A stretch of DNA of 8,876 bases, taken from NCBI GenBank assembly GCA_038237665.1, contig JBBRYK010000102.1:1-8876 (forward strand), written 5' to 3'. How positions within the stretch are numbered: position 1 is the first letter of the stretch; the number at the start of each line of letters is the position of its first letter. Both the position numbers and the translations under genes were made by a program. Below, one piece after another: positions 1-5,842 of the stretch. Below the pieces are notes generated by a model, which saw nothing but the letters and a program-made list of their open reading frames with translations, made no database searches and was not told the origin of the DNA. The DNA comes from JBBRYK01 sp038237665. GTDB taxonomy: Bacteria > Actinomycetota > Thermoleophilia > Gaiellales > Gaiellaceae.

Positions 1-430
1 GCTCGAGCGGCTTCTTGAAGTGGCGCTTTGGCTCGATGTAGCGCGAGCGCCCGGCGCCCCAGCCGAACGAGATGTCCTGGAGCGGGCACTCGCCGCCCTT
101 GTCGCACACCGGGCAGTCGAGCGGGTGGTTGACCAGCAGGAACTCGACGATCGCGTTCTGCGCCTGCTTGACCTTGTCTGAGGTGGTGACCACCACCATG
201 CCGTCCTTCACCGGCGTGGAGCAGGACGTCTGGAGCTTGGGCATGCCCTCGATCTCCACGAGGCACATGCGGCAGGCGCCCACCGCCTGGCCGAGCTTGC
301 GCTCGTAACAGAAGTAGGGGATCTCCACGTCGCCGTTCTTCGCGGCGTCCACGAGCATCGTACCCTCGTCGGCCTGCACCTCGCGGCCGTCGATCTCGAA
401 CGTCACGCGCTGCTTCTCTGGGCGTGCCAT
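1..430 (-). CDS. nuoG: NADH-quinone oxidoreductase subunit G, N-terminal part (runs off left edge)
   Basis: This is the start of the large Fe-S subunit of the peripheral arm of complex I, which passes electrons from the NuoF/NuoE module towards the quinone site. About 143 residues are visible. A [2Fe-2S] ferredoxin-like domain has Cys41, Cys53, Cys56 and Cys70 (C-x11-C-x2-C-x13-C). It is followed by the His-Cys3 motif His102-x3-Cys106-x2-Cys109-x5-Cys115 within NHPLDCPVCDKGGECPLQD, the ligand set of an all-but-universal [4Fe-4S] cluster in this family. The ATG at 430-428 overlaps the TGA of nuoF by one base (TGATG), so translation is probably coupled; the only purine-rich stretch upstream, GAGG, is 13 bases away. 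The rest of the protein, including the later 4Fe-4S and molybdopterin-like domains, lies outside the window. The family call is secure; whether the gene is intact cannot be seen. Confidence 0.96.
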   Translation of the reverse strand, partial: MARPEKQRVTFEIDGREVQADEGTMLVDAAKNGDVEIPYFCYERKLGQAVGACRMCLVEIEGMPKLQTSCSTPVKDGMVVVTTSDKVKQAQNAIVEFLLVNHPLDCPVCDKGGECPLQDISFGWGAGRSRYIEPKRHFKKPLE

Positions 431-1761
431 CAGGCTGGGCCGGCCTCAGCCACGCTGGCCAGCTCGGCGCCGGCACGGACGGCGATCTCTTCGCGGTCGC
501 GCGCGGCTCGCGCCTGCTCGATGTGCTGCTCGAACTCGTCGCGGAAGTGCTCGATCATCGAGCCCACGGGCATCGCCATCGAGTCGCCCAGCACGCACAG
601 GCAGTTGCCGATGATGTTCTGTTGGACCTGGGCCATGATCTCGAGGTCCATTGGCGTGGCGTCGCCGTTGTCGATCCGCTCGAGCGACTTGACCGTCCAG
701 TTGGTGCCCTCGCGGCACGGCACGCACTTGCCGCACGACTCGTGGCGGTAGAACTCCGCCAGGCGCAGCGCCAGGGGCACGAGCGGCTGCGAGTCGTCCA
801 CCACGATGATCGCGCCGGAGCCGAGCATCGAGCCGGCCTCGGCCATCGCCTCGAACGTGTAGGGAAGGTCCAGGTGCTCCTCGAGCAGGACCGGCGCCGA
901 GGACCCGCCGGGGAACCAGCACTTGATCTTGTGCCCCTCCGGCGGGCCGCCGGCGAGGCCGTAGATGATCTCGCGCGCGGGGATGCCCAGTTCGATCTCG
1001 TAGTTGCCGGGCCGCTGCACGTTGCCCGACACAGACACGACCTTGGTGCCGGTGGAGTTGCCCTCGCCCATTGCGGCGAACCAGTCGGCCCCGTTCTCGA
1101 TGATCGCCGGCGCGTTGCACAGCGTCTCGACGTTGTTGATCAGCGTCGGACCCTTATAGAGGCCCTGGAGCGCGGGGAACGGCGGCTTCAGGCGCGGGTT
1201 GCCGCGCTTGCCCTCGAGCGAGTCGAGCAGCGCGGTCTCCTCGCCGCAGATGTAGGCGCCGGCGCCGCGGTGGACGACCATGTCGAGCGTGTGCTCGGAG
1301 CCCAGGATGCGCTCGCCGATGTAGCCCTCCCCGCGCGCCTCCGCGAGGGCGGCCTCGAGGATGTCGGCCTGGTGCTGGTACTCGCCGCGGATGTAGATGA
1401 AGGAGCGGTTGATGCCCGCCGCCCACGCCGCGATGATCATGCCCTCGATCAGCAGGTGCGGGTTCTTCTGCATCAGCTCGCGGTCCTTGAAGGTCCCGGG
1501 CTCGGACTCGTCCGCGTTGACGCACAGGTACACGGGCTTGTCCGAGTCCTTCGGGATGAAGCTGGCCTTTCGGCCCATCGCGAAGAAGGCGCCGCCGCGG
1601 CCGCGCAGGCTGGACGCGTTCAGCTCGTCGATGATCGCCTGCGGCTCGAGCTGCCGGGCACGCTCGAGCTGCGCGTAGCCGCCGACCGCTCGGAACTGCT
1701 CCAGCTTGGTCAGGTCGTGGTCGTCTGCGCTGGCGAGCACGATCGGCTGGAGCTCAGGCAT
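430..1761 (-). CDS. nuoF: NADH-quinone oxidoreductase subunit F (FMN- and NADH-binding, 51 kDa type)
   Basis: NuoF binds NADH and FMN, takes a hydride from NADH and passes electrons to a [4Fe-4S] cluster. The 443-residue length is normal. Residues 51-68 hold the glycine-rich FMN/NADH loop (GRGG at 54-57), 80-95 the CVNADESEPGTFKDRE segment, and 166-175 the GAGAYICGEE segment. The [4Fe-4S] ligands are Cys343, Cys346 and Cys349 (SCGKCVPCREG) plus Cys389 (NCLCVLGD); Cys387 is an extra nearby cysteine. The open frame continues 40 codons upstream, but that part overlaps the conserved end of nuoE. The ATG at 1761 has a GAGGGG ribosome site 9 bases before it and gives the family's usual N-terminus. 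It overlaps the nuoE stop by 8 bases. Oddity: residue 59 is Phe (GRGGAFF), where the family consensus as I know it has Gly (GRGGAGF). Confidence 0.97.
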   Translation of the reverse strand: MPELQPIVLASADDHDLTKLEQFRAVGGYAQLERARQLEPQAIIDELNASSLRGRGGAFFAMGRKASFIPKDSDKPVYLCVNADESEPGTFKDRELMQKNPHLLIEGMIIAAWAAGINRSFIYIRGEYQHQADILEAALAEARGEGYIGERILGSEHTLDMVVHRGAGAYICGEETALLDSLEGKRGNPRLKPPFPALQGLYKGPTLINNVETLCNAPAIIENGADWFAAMGEGNSTGTKVVSVSGNVQRPGNYEIELGIPAREIIYGLAGGPPEGHKIKCWFPGGSSAPVLLEEHLDLPYTFEAMAEAGSMLGSGAIIVVDDSQPLVPLALRLAEFYRHESCGKCVPCREGTNWTVKSLERIDNGDATPMDLEIMAQVQQNIIGNCLCVLGDSMAMPVGSMIEHFRDEFEQHIEQARAARDREEIAVRAGAELASVAEAGPA

Positions 1762-2233
1762 GCGGCTCGGCCCCTCGCAGCTCGCCGATGATCCCGGTGA
1801 CGTCTTCGGCGCGAACGTTCTGCCGGTAGCGGTTGTCCACCGCGACGATCGTCGGCCAGCCGCAGCCGCCGAGACACTCAACGGCCCGGAGCGTGATCGC
1901 GCCGTCCTCGGTCGTCTCGCCCGCCCGGACCCCGAGCTCCTGCTCGAAGGCTTCGAGCACCCCCTGCGCCCCTTCGAGGCCGCAGCAGATGTTCGTGCAC
2001 ACCTCGACCAGTTGCCGGCCGACCGGCTGCAGGTGGTACATGTCGTAGAAGGAGGCGACGGCCTCGCAGTAGGCGGGGGTCAGGCCGAGCGCATCGCCCA
2101 CCTGCTCGAACGCGTCGGGCGGCAGCCAGCCGGCGTGCTGCTCCTGGGCGAGCCGGATGGCCGGCATGATCGCCGAGCGCGTGTCCGGATACTGCGCCGC
2201 GATCTTCCGAACGGCTTCGGCGAACTCGCTCAA
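1754..2233 (-). CDS. nuoE: NADH-quinone oxidoreductase subunit E (24 kDa [2Fe-2S] subunit)
   Basis: NuoE is the thioredoxin-fold [2Fe-2S] partner of NuoF in the NADH-dehydrogenase module of complex I. The product is 159 residues, a normal length. The helical N-terminal part spans about 1-70 (with the AVASFYDMYHLQP segment at 58-70) and the cluster domain about 71-159. The ligands are Cys79 and Cys84 (CTNICC) and Cys120 and Cys124 (CLGGC). Cys83 is an additional cysteine next to a ligand. No ATG or GTG lies in frame near the N-terminus. The likely start is TTG at 2233-2231, which shares two bases with the nuoD stop (TTGA). A GAGG stretch sits 7 bases upstream. The open frame reads on far upstream inside nuoD, but that sequence has no resemblance to the family. 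The role is certain; the exact start is likely. Confidence 0.95.
   Translation of the reverse strand: MSEFAEAVRKIAAQYPDTRSAIMPAIRLAQEQHAGWLPPDAFEQVGDALGLTPAYCEAVASFYDMYHLQPVGRQLVEVCTNICCGLEGAQGVLEAFEQELGVRAGETTEDGAITLRAVECLGGCGWPTIVAVDNRYRQNVRAEDVTGIIGELRGAEPHA
1771..1776 (-). promoter_or_regulatory. Ribosome binding site that fixes the nuoF start
   Basis: Read on the minus strand this is GAGGGG, 9 bases before the ATG at 1761. It lies inside the end of nuoE. It supports the short nuoF start over the upstream in-frame start near 1881. Confidence 0.6.
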
Positions 2234-3501
2234 CGGTCGACCTCGCCCATCACGGTGTCGAGCGAGCCGACGATCGCGATCATGTCCGCGATCAGCGCCT
2301 CTCGCATGCACGTGGCCGTGGCCTCGAGCGCGACGAACGACGGCGCCCGGAACTTGACGCGCCAGGGCTTGGGGCCACCGTCCGAGACGACGTAGCAGCC
2401 GAGCTCCCCGCGGGGCGACTCGACCGTGACGTACACCTCGCCCTCGGGCACGCGATAGCCCTCGGTGACGATCTTGAAGTGGTGGATCAGCGACTCCATC
2501 GAGGTGTGGAGCTCCTCGCGCGGCGGGAGGACGACCTTGCGGTCGTCGGCGATCCAGGGCTCGCCCTCCATCCGCTCGAGGCGGCGGAGGCACTGGTCGA
2601 CGATGCGCGTCGACTCGCGCATCTCGTCCATGTGGACCTTGTAGCGATCCCAGACGTCGCCGTTCGGGTAGACGGGGACGTTGAAGTCGACCCGGTCGTA
2701 GAAGAGGTAGGGCTGGTCGCGCCGCAGGTCCCAGTCCACCCCTGAGCCCCGTAGGACCGGGCCGGACTGGCCGAGGGCGATCGCGTCCTCGGCGCTCAGG
2801 AGCCCGATGCCCTTCGTGCGCTCGAGCCAGATCACGTTCCGGTCGACGAGCGCCTCGTACTGGTCGACCGCCTTCGGCATCTGCTCGACGAACCTCCGGC
2901 AGTCGGGATAGAACCCGGGCGGAATGTCCTCGGCAAGGCCGCCCGCCTGGAAGTAGCGCGTGTGCATGCGCGTCCCGCCGACCATCTCGAAGAGGTCGAG
3001 GATCTGGTCGCGCTCGCGGAAGCAGTACCAGAACATCGAGATCGCTCCGAGCTCGAGCGCAGCCGTCCCGAGCCAGACGAGATGCGAGTGAATGCGGTTG
3101 AGCTCGCAGAGGAGCATGCGCATCCACGTCGCCTTCGGCGGGGTCTCGAGGCCGAGGAGCTTCTCGATCGCGAGTACGAAGACGAGCTCGTTGTACTGGA
3201 AGGAGAGGTAGTCGATCCGCTCCGGGTAGGTGATCGCCTTCCACCACGTCTTTTGCTCCATGTTCTTCTCGAAGCCGGTGTGGAGGTAGCCGACGACGGC
3301 GTGCAGGCCGACGACGTGCTCGCCGTCGAGGTCGACGACCAGGCGGAGCACGCCGTGGGTCGACGGATGGTTCGGCCCGAAGTTGACGGTCAGGATGTCG
3401 TCGGACTCGAGTAGCTCGGCCGGCACCTGCAGCACGGTCGGGACCGGGCTGGGAATCCGGGTTCCCTCGTAGATCAGGGGCTTCTCGGGAGCGATCGCCA
3501 C
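2230..3501 (-). CDS. nuoD: NADH-quinone oxidoreductase subunit D (49 kDa, quinone-site subunit)
   Basis: NuoD, related to the large subunit of [NiFe] hydrogenases, forms the quinone-reduction chamber with NuoB at the membrane interface. The product is 423 residues. The N-terminal GPNHPSTHGVLR (42-53) carries His49 and the ERIDYLS segment (94-100) carries Tyr98. By spacing (49 residues) these match the His/Tyr pair that contacts the quinone head group in other complex I structures. SPRGELGCYVVSDGGPKPWRVK and a terminal GEVDR are typical of the family. The start is GTG at 3501-3499, overlapping the nuoC TAG by one base (TAGTG). The frame stays open to 3732, but that part is antisense-like Arg-rich sequence within nuoC. 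No ATG is available near the conserved N-terminus. About 35 residues precede the conserved GPNHP core. Confidence 0.97.
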   Translation of the reverse strand: MAIAPEKPLIYEGTRIPSPVPTVLQVPAELLESDDILTVNFGPNHPSTHGVLRLVVDLDGEHVVGLHAVVGYLHTGFEKNMEQKTWWKAITYPERIDYLSFQYNELVFVLAIEKLLGLETPPKATWMRMLLCELNRIHSHLVWLGTAALELGAISMFWYCFRERDQILDLFEMVGGTRMHTRYFQAGGLAEDIPPGFYPDCRRFVEQMPKAVDQYEALVDRNVIWLERTKGIGLLSAEDAIALGQSGPVLRGSGVDWDLRRDQPYLFYDRVDFNVPVYPNGDVWDRYKVHMDEMRESTRIVDQCLRRLERMEGEPWIADDRKVVLPPREELHTSMESLIHHFKIVTEGYRVPEGEVYVTVESPRGELGCYVVSDGGPKPWRVKFRAPSFVALEATATCMREALIADMIAIVGSLDTVMGEVDR

Positions 3502-4046
3502 TAGCGCTCGCTCGAGAAGCGGACCGGCTCGCCGCCGATCGGATAGTCCTTGCGCAGCGGATGCCCTTCCCAGTCGTCCTCCAGCAGGATGCGGACGAGG
3601 TTGGGGTGGCCGTCGAAGCGGATCCCCATCAGGTCCCACGCCTCGCGCTCGTGCCAGTCCGCGGTCGGCCAGACGGGGACGAGGCTCGGCACCGGCTCTC
3701 CGTCGTCGACCCAGATCTGGAGCCGGATGCACGACGCACCCTCGCGAAGCGCGAGCAGGTGGTAGCTGACCGAGAAGCGCTTGGGCTTCGGCTCCGGCGT
3801 CCTCTGCAGGCCCTGCGAGCCCGGGGTGTGGAGGTCGCGCCCCCGGGCGGTCGCGATGTAGCCCGCGACTCCGCGTTCACCCCAGCCGAGGTAGTCGGTC
3901 GGGGTCACGTCGGAGAGAAAGTTGAAACCGAGCTCATCACGGAGGTACCGGGCCGCCTCGACGAGCCGGCCCGGCTCGACGACGACCGTCGTCTCGCCGT
4001 GAGCCTCCCTGGTCTCGACGTGGCCGGGAACGTCGCTCCACCTCAA
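3501..4046 (-). CDS. nuoC: NADH-quinone oxidoreductase subunit C (30 kDa subunit)
   Basis: NuoC is the cofactor-free 30 kDa subunit that packs against NuoD in the connecting arm of complex I. The 181-residue product holds the family signature at about 133-170: HEREAWDLMGIRFDGHPNL followed by RILLEDDWEGHPLRKDYP. An extra stretch at about 62-90, rich in Gly, Pro and Arg, lies between the DYLGWGERG segment and the RFSVSYHLLAL strand; many NuoC proteins go almost directly from one to the other. The likely start is TTG at 4046-4044, overlapping the nuoB stop by two bases as TTGA, the same junction as at nuoD/nuoE. A GGGG stretch is nearby upstream. No ATG or GTG is available in this frame close to the conserved region, and the open frame upstream lies inside nuoB. 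Confidence 0.95.
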   Translation of the reverse strand: MRWSDVPGHVETREAHGETTVVVEPGRLVEAARYLRDELGFNFLSDVTPTDYLGWGERGVAGYIATARGRDLHTPGSQGLQRTPEPKPKRFSVSYHLLALREGASCIRLQIWVDDGEPVPSLVPVWPTADWHEREAWDLMGIRFDGHPNLVRILLEDDWEGHPLRKDYPIGGEPVRFSSER

Positions 4047-4621
4047 CCTGCGACCCCGCGGATCTCGTACGCCGGCGGGACGCCCGCCTGCACCTTCTCG
4101 TGGAGGCGGATGATCCCCTCCATCAGCGCCTCCGGGCGAGGCGGGCAGCCGGGCACGTGCACGTCGACGGCGACGATCTTGTCCACGCCCTGAAGGACGG
4201 CGTAGTTGTTGAACATGCCGCCGGAGCTCGCGCACGCTCCCATCGCGATCACCCATTTCGGCTCGAGCATCTGGTCGTAGATCTGGCGGAGCGGCGACGC
4301 CATCTTGTGGGAGACGCGGCCCGACACGATCAGCAGGTCAGCCTGGCGCGGCGAGGAGCGGAACGCCTCCATCCCGAAGCGGGCGATGTCGTAGCGCGCG
4401 GAGACGATCGCCATCATCTCGATCGCGCAGCAGGCGAGGCCGAAGGTGTCCGGCCACATCGACTTGGTCTGCGCCCAGGCGATCGCCTTCGCGAGCGTCG
4501 TCAGGCCCAGGCTGTCCTCGAGCTTCGCGACCTCGGTCTCGAAGACAGACGGGTCCTTCGTCGGCCAGAGCAATCGCTCGCTCTGCAGCCCGTAGTCGCG
4601 GAGCCTCTTGGTCGGCTTCAC
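4043..4621 (-). CDS. nuoB: NADH-quinone oxidoreductase subunit B (PSST type, cluster N2 subunit)
   Basis: NuoB holds the terminal [4Fe-4S] cluster N2, which reduces the quinone at the NuoD interface. The product is 192 residues. Ligands are the tandem pair Cys64-Cys65 in GLACCAIEMM, Cys130 in AMGACASSGGMF and Cys159 in VPGCPPRPEAL. All four are present. The GTG at 4621-4619 overlaps the nuoA TGA by two bases (GTGA). An in-frame TTG two codons upstream (4627-4625) is an alternative: the AAGGGGG stretch sits about 7 bases before the TTG but 13 before the GTG. The two starts differ by two residues, so the product is unaffected. The open frame further upstream is an out-of-frame reading of nuoA. 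Confidence 0.97.
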   Translation of the reverse strand: MKPTKRLRDYGLQSERLLWPTKDPSVFETEVAKLEDSLGLTTLAKAIAWAQTKSMWPDTFGLACCAIEMMAIVSARYDIARFGMEAFRSSPRQADLLIVSGRVSHKMASPLRQIYDQMLEPKWVIAMGACASSGGMFNNYAVLQGVDKIVAVDVHVPGCPPRPEALMEGIIRLHEKVQAGVPPAYEIRGVAG

Positions 4622-4980
4622 CGCCAATCCAATGCCCCCTTTCGCCAGATGTAGACGTAGGCGAGCGCGAGGATGGCGATGAAGAACAGGAACTCGACGA
4701 AGCCGAACCAGGCGAGCTGGTGGAGGATGACGGCGAGCGGATACAGGAACACGATCTCGATGTCGAAGACGATGAAGAGCATGGCCGTGAGGTAGAAGCT
4801 GACCGTGAAGCGCTGGGTCGGCGGCGGCCCGGTGGAGACGCCGGATTCGAACGGGATCCCGCGCGCTCGCGTTCGGCGCGACGGGCGGGTCGCGAAGGCG
4901 AACGACATGACCACCATCGAGGCCGGGATCGCGAGCGCGACGAAGCCGTAGATCAGGAACGGCAGCCACCTGTCGAGCAC
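4618..4980 (-). CDS. nuoA: NADH-quinone oxidoreductase subunit A (membrane subunit, ND3 type)
   Basis: NuoA is a small membrane subunit at the junction of the membrane arm and the quinone chamber. The 120-residue product has three hydrophobic segments at about 7-30, 60-84 and 90-112. A polar loop (31-59) includes PFESG, and FDIEIVFLYP (72-81) is the family's best-conserved stretch. Where many NuoA/ND3 proteins have Cys in this loop motif (YECG), this one has Ser47. I chose GTG at 4980 because the ribosome site at 4986-4994 lies 5-9 bases before it. A GTG at 4986 would add two residues but overlaps that site. This is the first gene of the minus-strand nuo operon; its stop overlaps the nuoB start. 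Confidence 0.95.
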   Translation of the reverse strand: MLDRWLPFLIYGFVALAIPASMVVMSFAFATRPSRRTRARGIPFESGVSTGPPPTQRFTVSFYLTAMLFIVFDIEIVFLYPLAVILHQLAWFGFVEFLFFIAILALAYVYIWRKGALDWR

Positions 4981-4985
4981 CCGCA

Positions 4986-4994
4986 CCTCCCTCC
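4986..4994 (-). promoter_or_regulatory. Strong ribosome binding site of nuoA
   Basis: Read on the minus strand this is GGAGGGAGG, the strongest Shine-Dalgarno-like stretch in the window. It lies 5-9 bases before the GTG at 4980 and touches the alternative GTG at 4986, so it favours the shorter NuoA. It is the entry site for translation of the whole coupled operon. Confidence 0.7.
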
Positions 4995-5007
4995 GCGAGA
5001 CGGCGGG

Positions 5008-5016
5008 AACCTAGCA
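5008..5016 (-). promoter_or_regulatory. Candidate extended -10 promoter of the nuo operon
   Basis: The minus strand reads TGC-TAGGTT, an extended -10 pattern. Transcription would begin near 5001, leaving a leader of about 20 bases that contains the nuoA ribosome site. I see no convincing -35 hexamer 16-18 bases upstream. The position is right for the operon, but the match is modest. Confidence 0.35.
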
Positions 5017-5088
5017 AACTCGAGAGCATCACGAGGTGAGGTCGAAATGGCTCAACGATCGGTGCAGCAGGTGTCACAAAGTCGGGCG

Positions 5089-5117
5089 TTGGAGCCCGTG
5101 GATCACGTTGCTACACT
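5089..5117 (+). promoter_or_regulatory. Probable leaderless promoter of the A-type Fe-S carrier gene
   Basis: A -35 element TTGGAG (5089-5094) and a -10 element TACACT (5112-5117) are separated by 17 bases. The -10 ends 6 bases before the ATG at 5124, so transcription would begin at or within a base or two of the start codon. No Shine-Dalgarno-like stretch precedes the ATG. A 5-bp inverted repeat, CGGGC (5083-5087) and GCCCG (5094-5098), brackets the -35 and could be an operator, though it is short. Confidence 0.6.
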
Positions 5118-5123
5118 GACCTC

Positions 5124-5540
5124 ATGGCCACGCTGGAACAGCCCGCGACGCTCGTCTCTCTGACCGAGACGGCCGCAGCCAAGATCAAGGAGCTGATGGC
5201 GGACGAGCCCGCCACGGACGTGGCGGTTTTGCGCGTCGCGGTTCAGGGCGGAGGATGCTCCGGCTTCCAGTACGCGCTGGGGTTCGATCGTGGTCCGCAG
5301 GAGGGCGATCACGAGCTGTCGCTGCACGGCGTTCGCGTCGTCGTCGACCCGTTCAGCGCCCCCTATCTCCAGGGCGCTCAGATCGACTTCCTGAACGGCC
5401 TCCAGGAGTCGGGCTTCAAGATCGAAAACCCGAACGCCGCTTCGGCGTGCGGCTGCGGCCACTCGTTCCAGGTCGAGGAGGGCGAAGAGCTCCCCGAGGG
5501 AACGCAGGCCGGCGGTTGTGGCTCCGGCTGTAGCGCGTAG
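5124..5540 (+). CDS. erpA: A-type iron-sulfur carrier, HesB/IscA/ErpA family
   Basis: A-type carriers bind Fe-S clusters and hand them to apo-proteins. The 138-residue product has the three conserved cysteines: Cys45 in QGGGCSGFQY, then Cys109 and Cys111 in SACGCGHSF. A GxxxDP-like segment (VVVDPFSAPYLQG) and the GLxxSGFKIENPNA stretch are also typical. Beyond the conserved core is an acidic linker (117-126) and a Gly/Cys tail with Cys132 and Cys136, which Escherichia coli IscA and ErpA lack as far as I know. The start follows a -10 element by 6 bases with no ribosome site, so the mRNA is probably leaderless. It is transcribed away from the nuo operon across a 143-base gap, and complex I needs many Fe-S clusters, so delivery to complex I is a plausible but unproven role. 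The symbol is given by analogy; IscA or SufA function cannot be excluded. Confidence 0.92.
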   Translation: MATLEQPATLVSLTETAAAKIKELMADEPATDVAVLRVAVQGGGCSGFQYALGFDRGPQEGDHELSLHGVRVVVDPFSAPYLQGAQIDFLNGLQESGFKIENPNAASACGCGHSFQVEEGEELPEGTQAGGCGSGCSA

Positions 5541-5551
5541 GGGTCGGTTCG

Positions 5552-5575
5552 GCCGCCTTCGGCGGCATTGTTTCT
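5552..5575 (+). terminator. Probable intrinsic terminator of erpA
   Basis: A 6-bp GC stem, GCCGCC (5552-5557) with GGCGGC (5561-5566) and loop TTC, is followed by ATTGTTTCT, which is T-rich but not a pure T run. It begins 12 bases after the erpA stop. The location is right and the T tail is only fair. Confidence 0.5.
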
Positions 5576-5576
5576 A

Positions 5577-5592
5577 GGGGGCTCTCGCCCCC
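5577..5592. repeat. Second hairpin after erpA, GGGGGC/GCCCCC
   Basis: GGGGGC (5577-5582) and GCCCCC (5587-5592) form a perfect 6-bp inverted repeat with loop TCTC, and the sequence continues CGGTCCCCCC. It could be a back-up terminator, a bidirectional transcription stop or a dispersed palindromic element. The T-rich tail of the previous hairpin lies just before it. Confidence 0.45.
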
Positions 5593-5627
5593 CGGTCCCC
5601 CCGTCTACCCGTGGACCGTAGGTATCG

Positions 5628-5676
5628 CGGAGCACGCTCCGCTCGAATGGGGGGACTCCCGTCCCATTGGCCCCCC
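5628..5676. repeat. Cluster of inverted repeats in the erpA-fprA spacer
   Basis: CGGAGC (5628-5633) and GCTCCG (5636-5641) pair perfectly around AC. Next, AATGG-GGGGAC (5646-5656) opposes GTCCCATT (5661-5668), pairing fully if three G are looped out. The six G at 5649-5654 could instead pair with six C at 5671-5676. The competing pairings resemble a structured RNA or palindromic element, but I recognise no known family. Confidence 0.35.
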
Positions 5677-5807
5677 TGGCTGGTATGGCTCCGCAGCGAC
5701 ATGAAACCTCGGAGAGCCGTCGCGCTGCCTTGCCGTTCCTTCGAAAGCGCTCCTCAGTACTCCCGCCCGCTTCCGGCAGACGGACATGGTGGGCTGGCTG
5801 GTCCAGC

Positions 5808-5836
5808 TCGGAGCCGTTTCACCTCCCGGCTAGCCT
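5808..5836 (+). promoter_or_regulatory. Probable leaderless promoter of fprA
   Basis: TCGGAG (5808-5813) and TAGCCT (5831-5836) are separated by 17 bases, and the -10 ends 6 bases before the ATG at 5843. Both spacings are identical to those of the erpA promoter, and both -35 elements continue with CC (GGAGCC). No ribosome site precedes the ATG. Confidence 0.5.
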
Positions 5837-5842
5837 GGGCCT

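Larger units (their letters stand above)
5541..5842. other. Hairpin-rich intergenic spacer between erpA and fprA
   Basis: This 302-base stretch has no convincing gene. Frames open here in several directions are out of frame with fprA and show no family resemblance. The first half (5541-5676) is a run of inverted repeats: a terminator-like hairpin at 5552-5566, a G5C/GC5 hairpin at 5577-5592, CGGAGC-AC-GCTCCG at 5628-5641, GGGAC-TCCC-GTCCC at 5652-5665, and six G at 5649-5654 opposite six C at 5671-5676. The second half (about 5680-5807) shows nothing clear, and the last 35 bases hold the fprA promoter. I see no tRNA. Confidence 0.55.

Noticed and set aside
424..1791. Plus-strand open frame of 455 codons opposite nuoF
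   Set aside because: It is antisense to a perfectly conserved nuoF, is Arg/Ala/Leu-rich with no recognisable motif, and reflects GC-rich third-position bias.
2641..2760. Possible frameshift or damage within the nuo operon
   Set aside because: Each subunit reads through at normal length with its ligands intact, so I see no pseudogene.
1882..3247. Long upstream extensions of the nuoE, nuoD, nuoC and nuoB frames on the minus strand
   Set aside because: Each extension runs through the preceding nuo gene in another frame and is Arg/Pro-rich without family similarity; the conserved N-termini begin at the overlapping starts.
5074..5079. TTGTGA on the minus strand upstream of nuoA, resembling a half-site for a redox regulator of the Rex type
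   Set aside because: Only one half is present; the partner half at the expected spacing is missing.
5605..5787. Minus-strand 60-codon frame in the erpA-fprA spacer
   Set aside because: No ribosome site, no recognisable motif, and it runs across the hairpin cluster; a chance frame is more likely.
5541..5842. tRNA or known riboswitch in the large spacer
   Set aside because: No T-loop GTTCRA signature with matching acceptor arms and no riboswitch core that I recognise on either strand.
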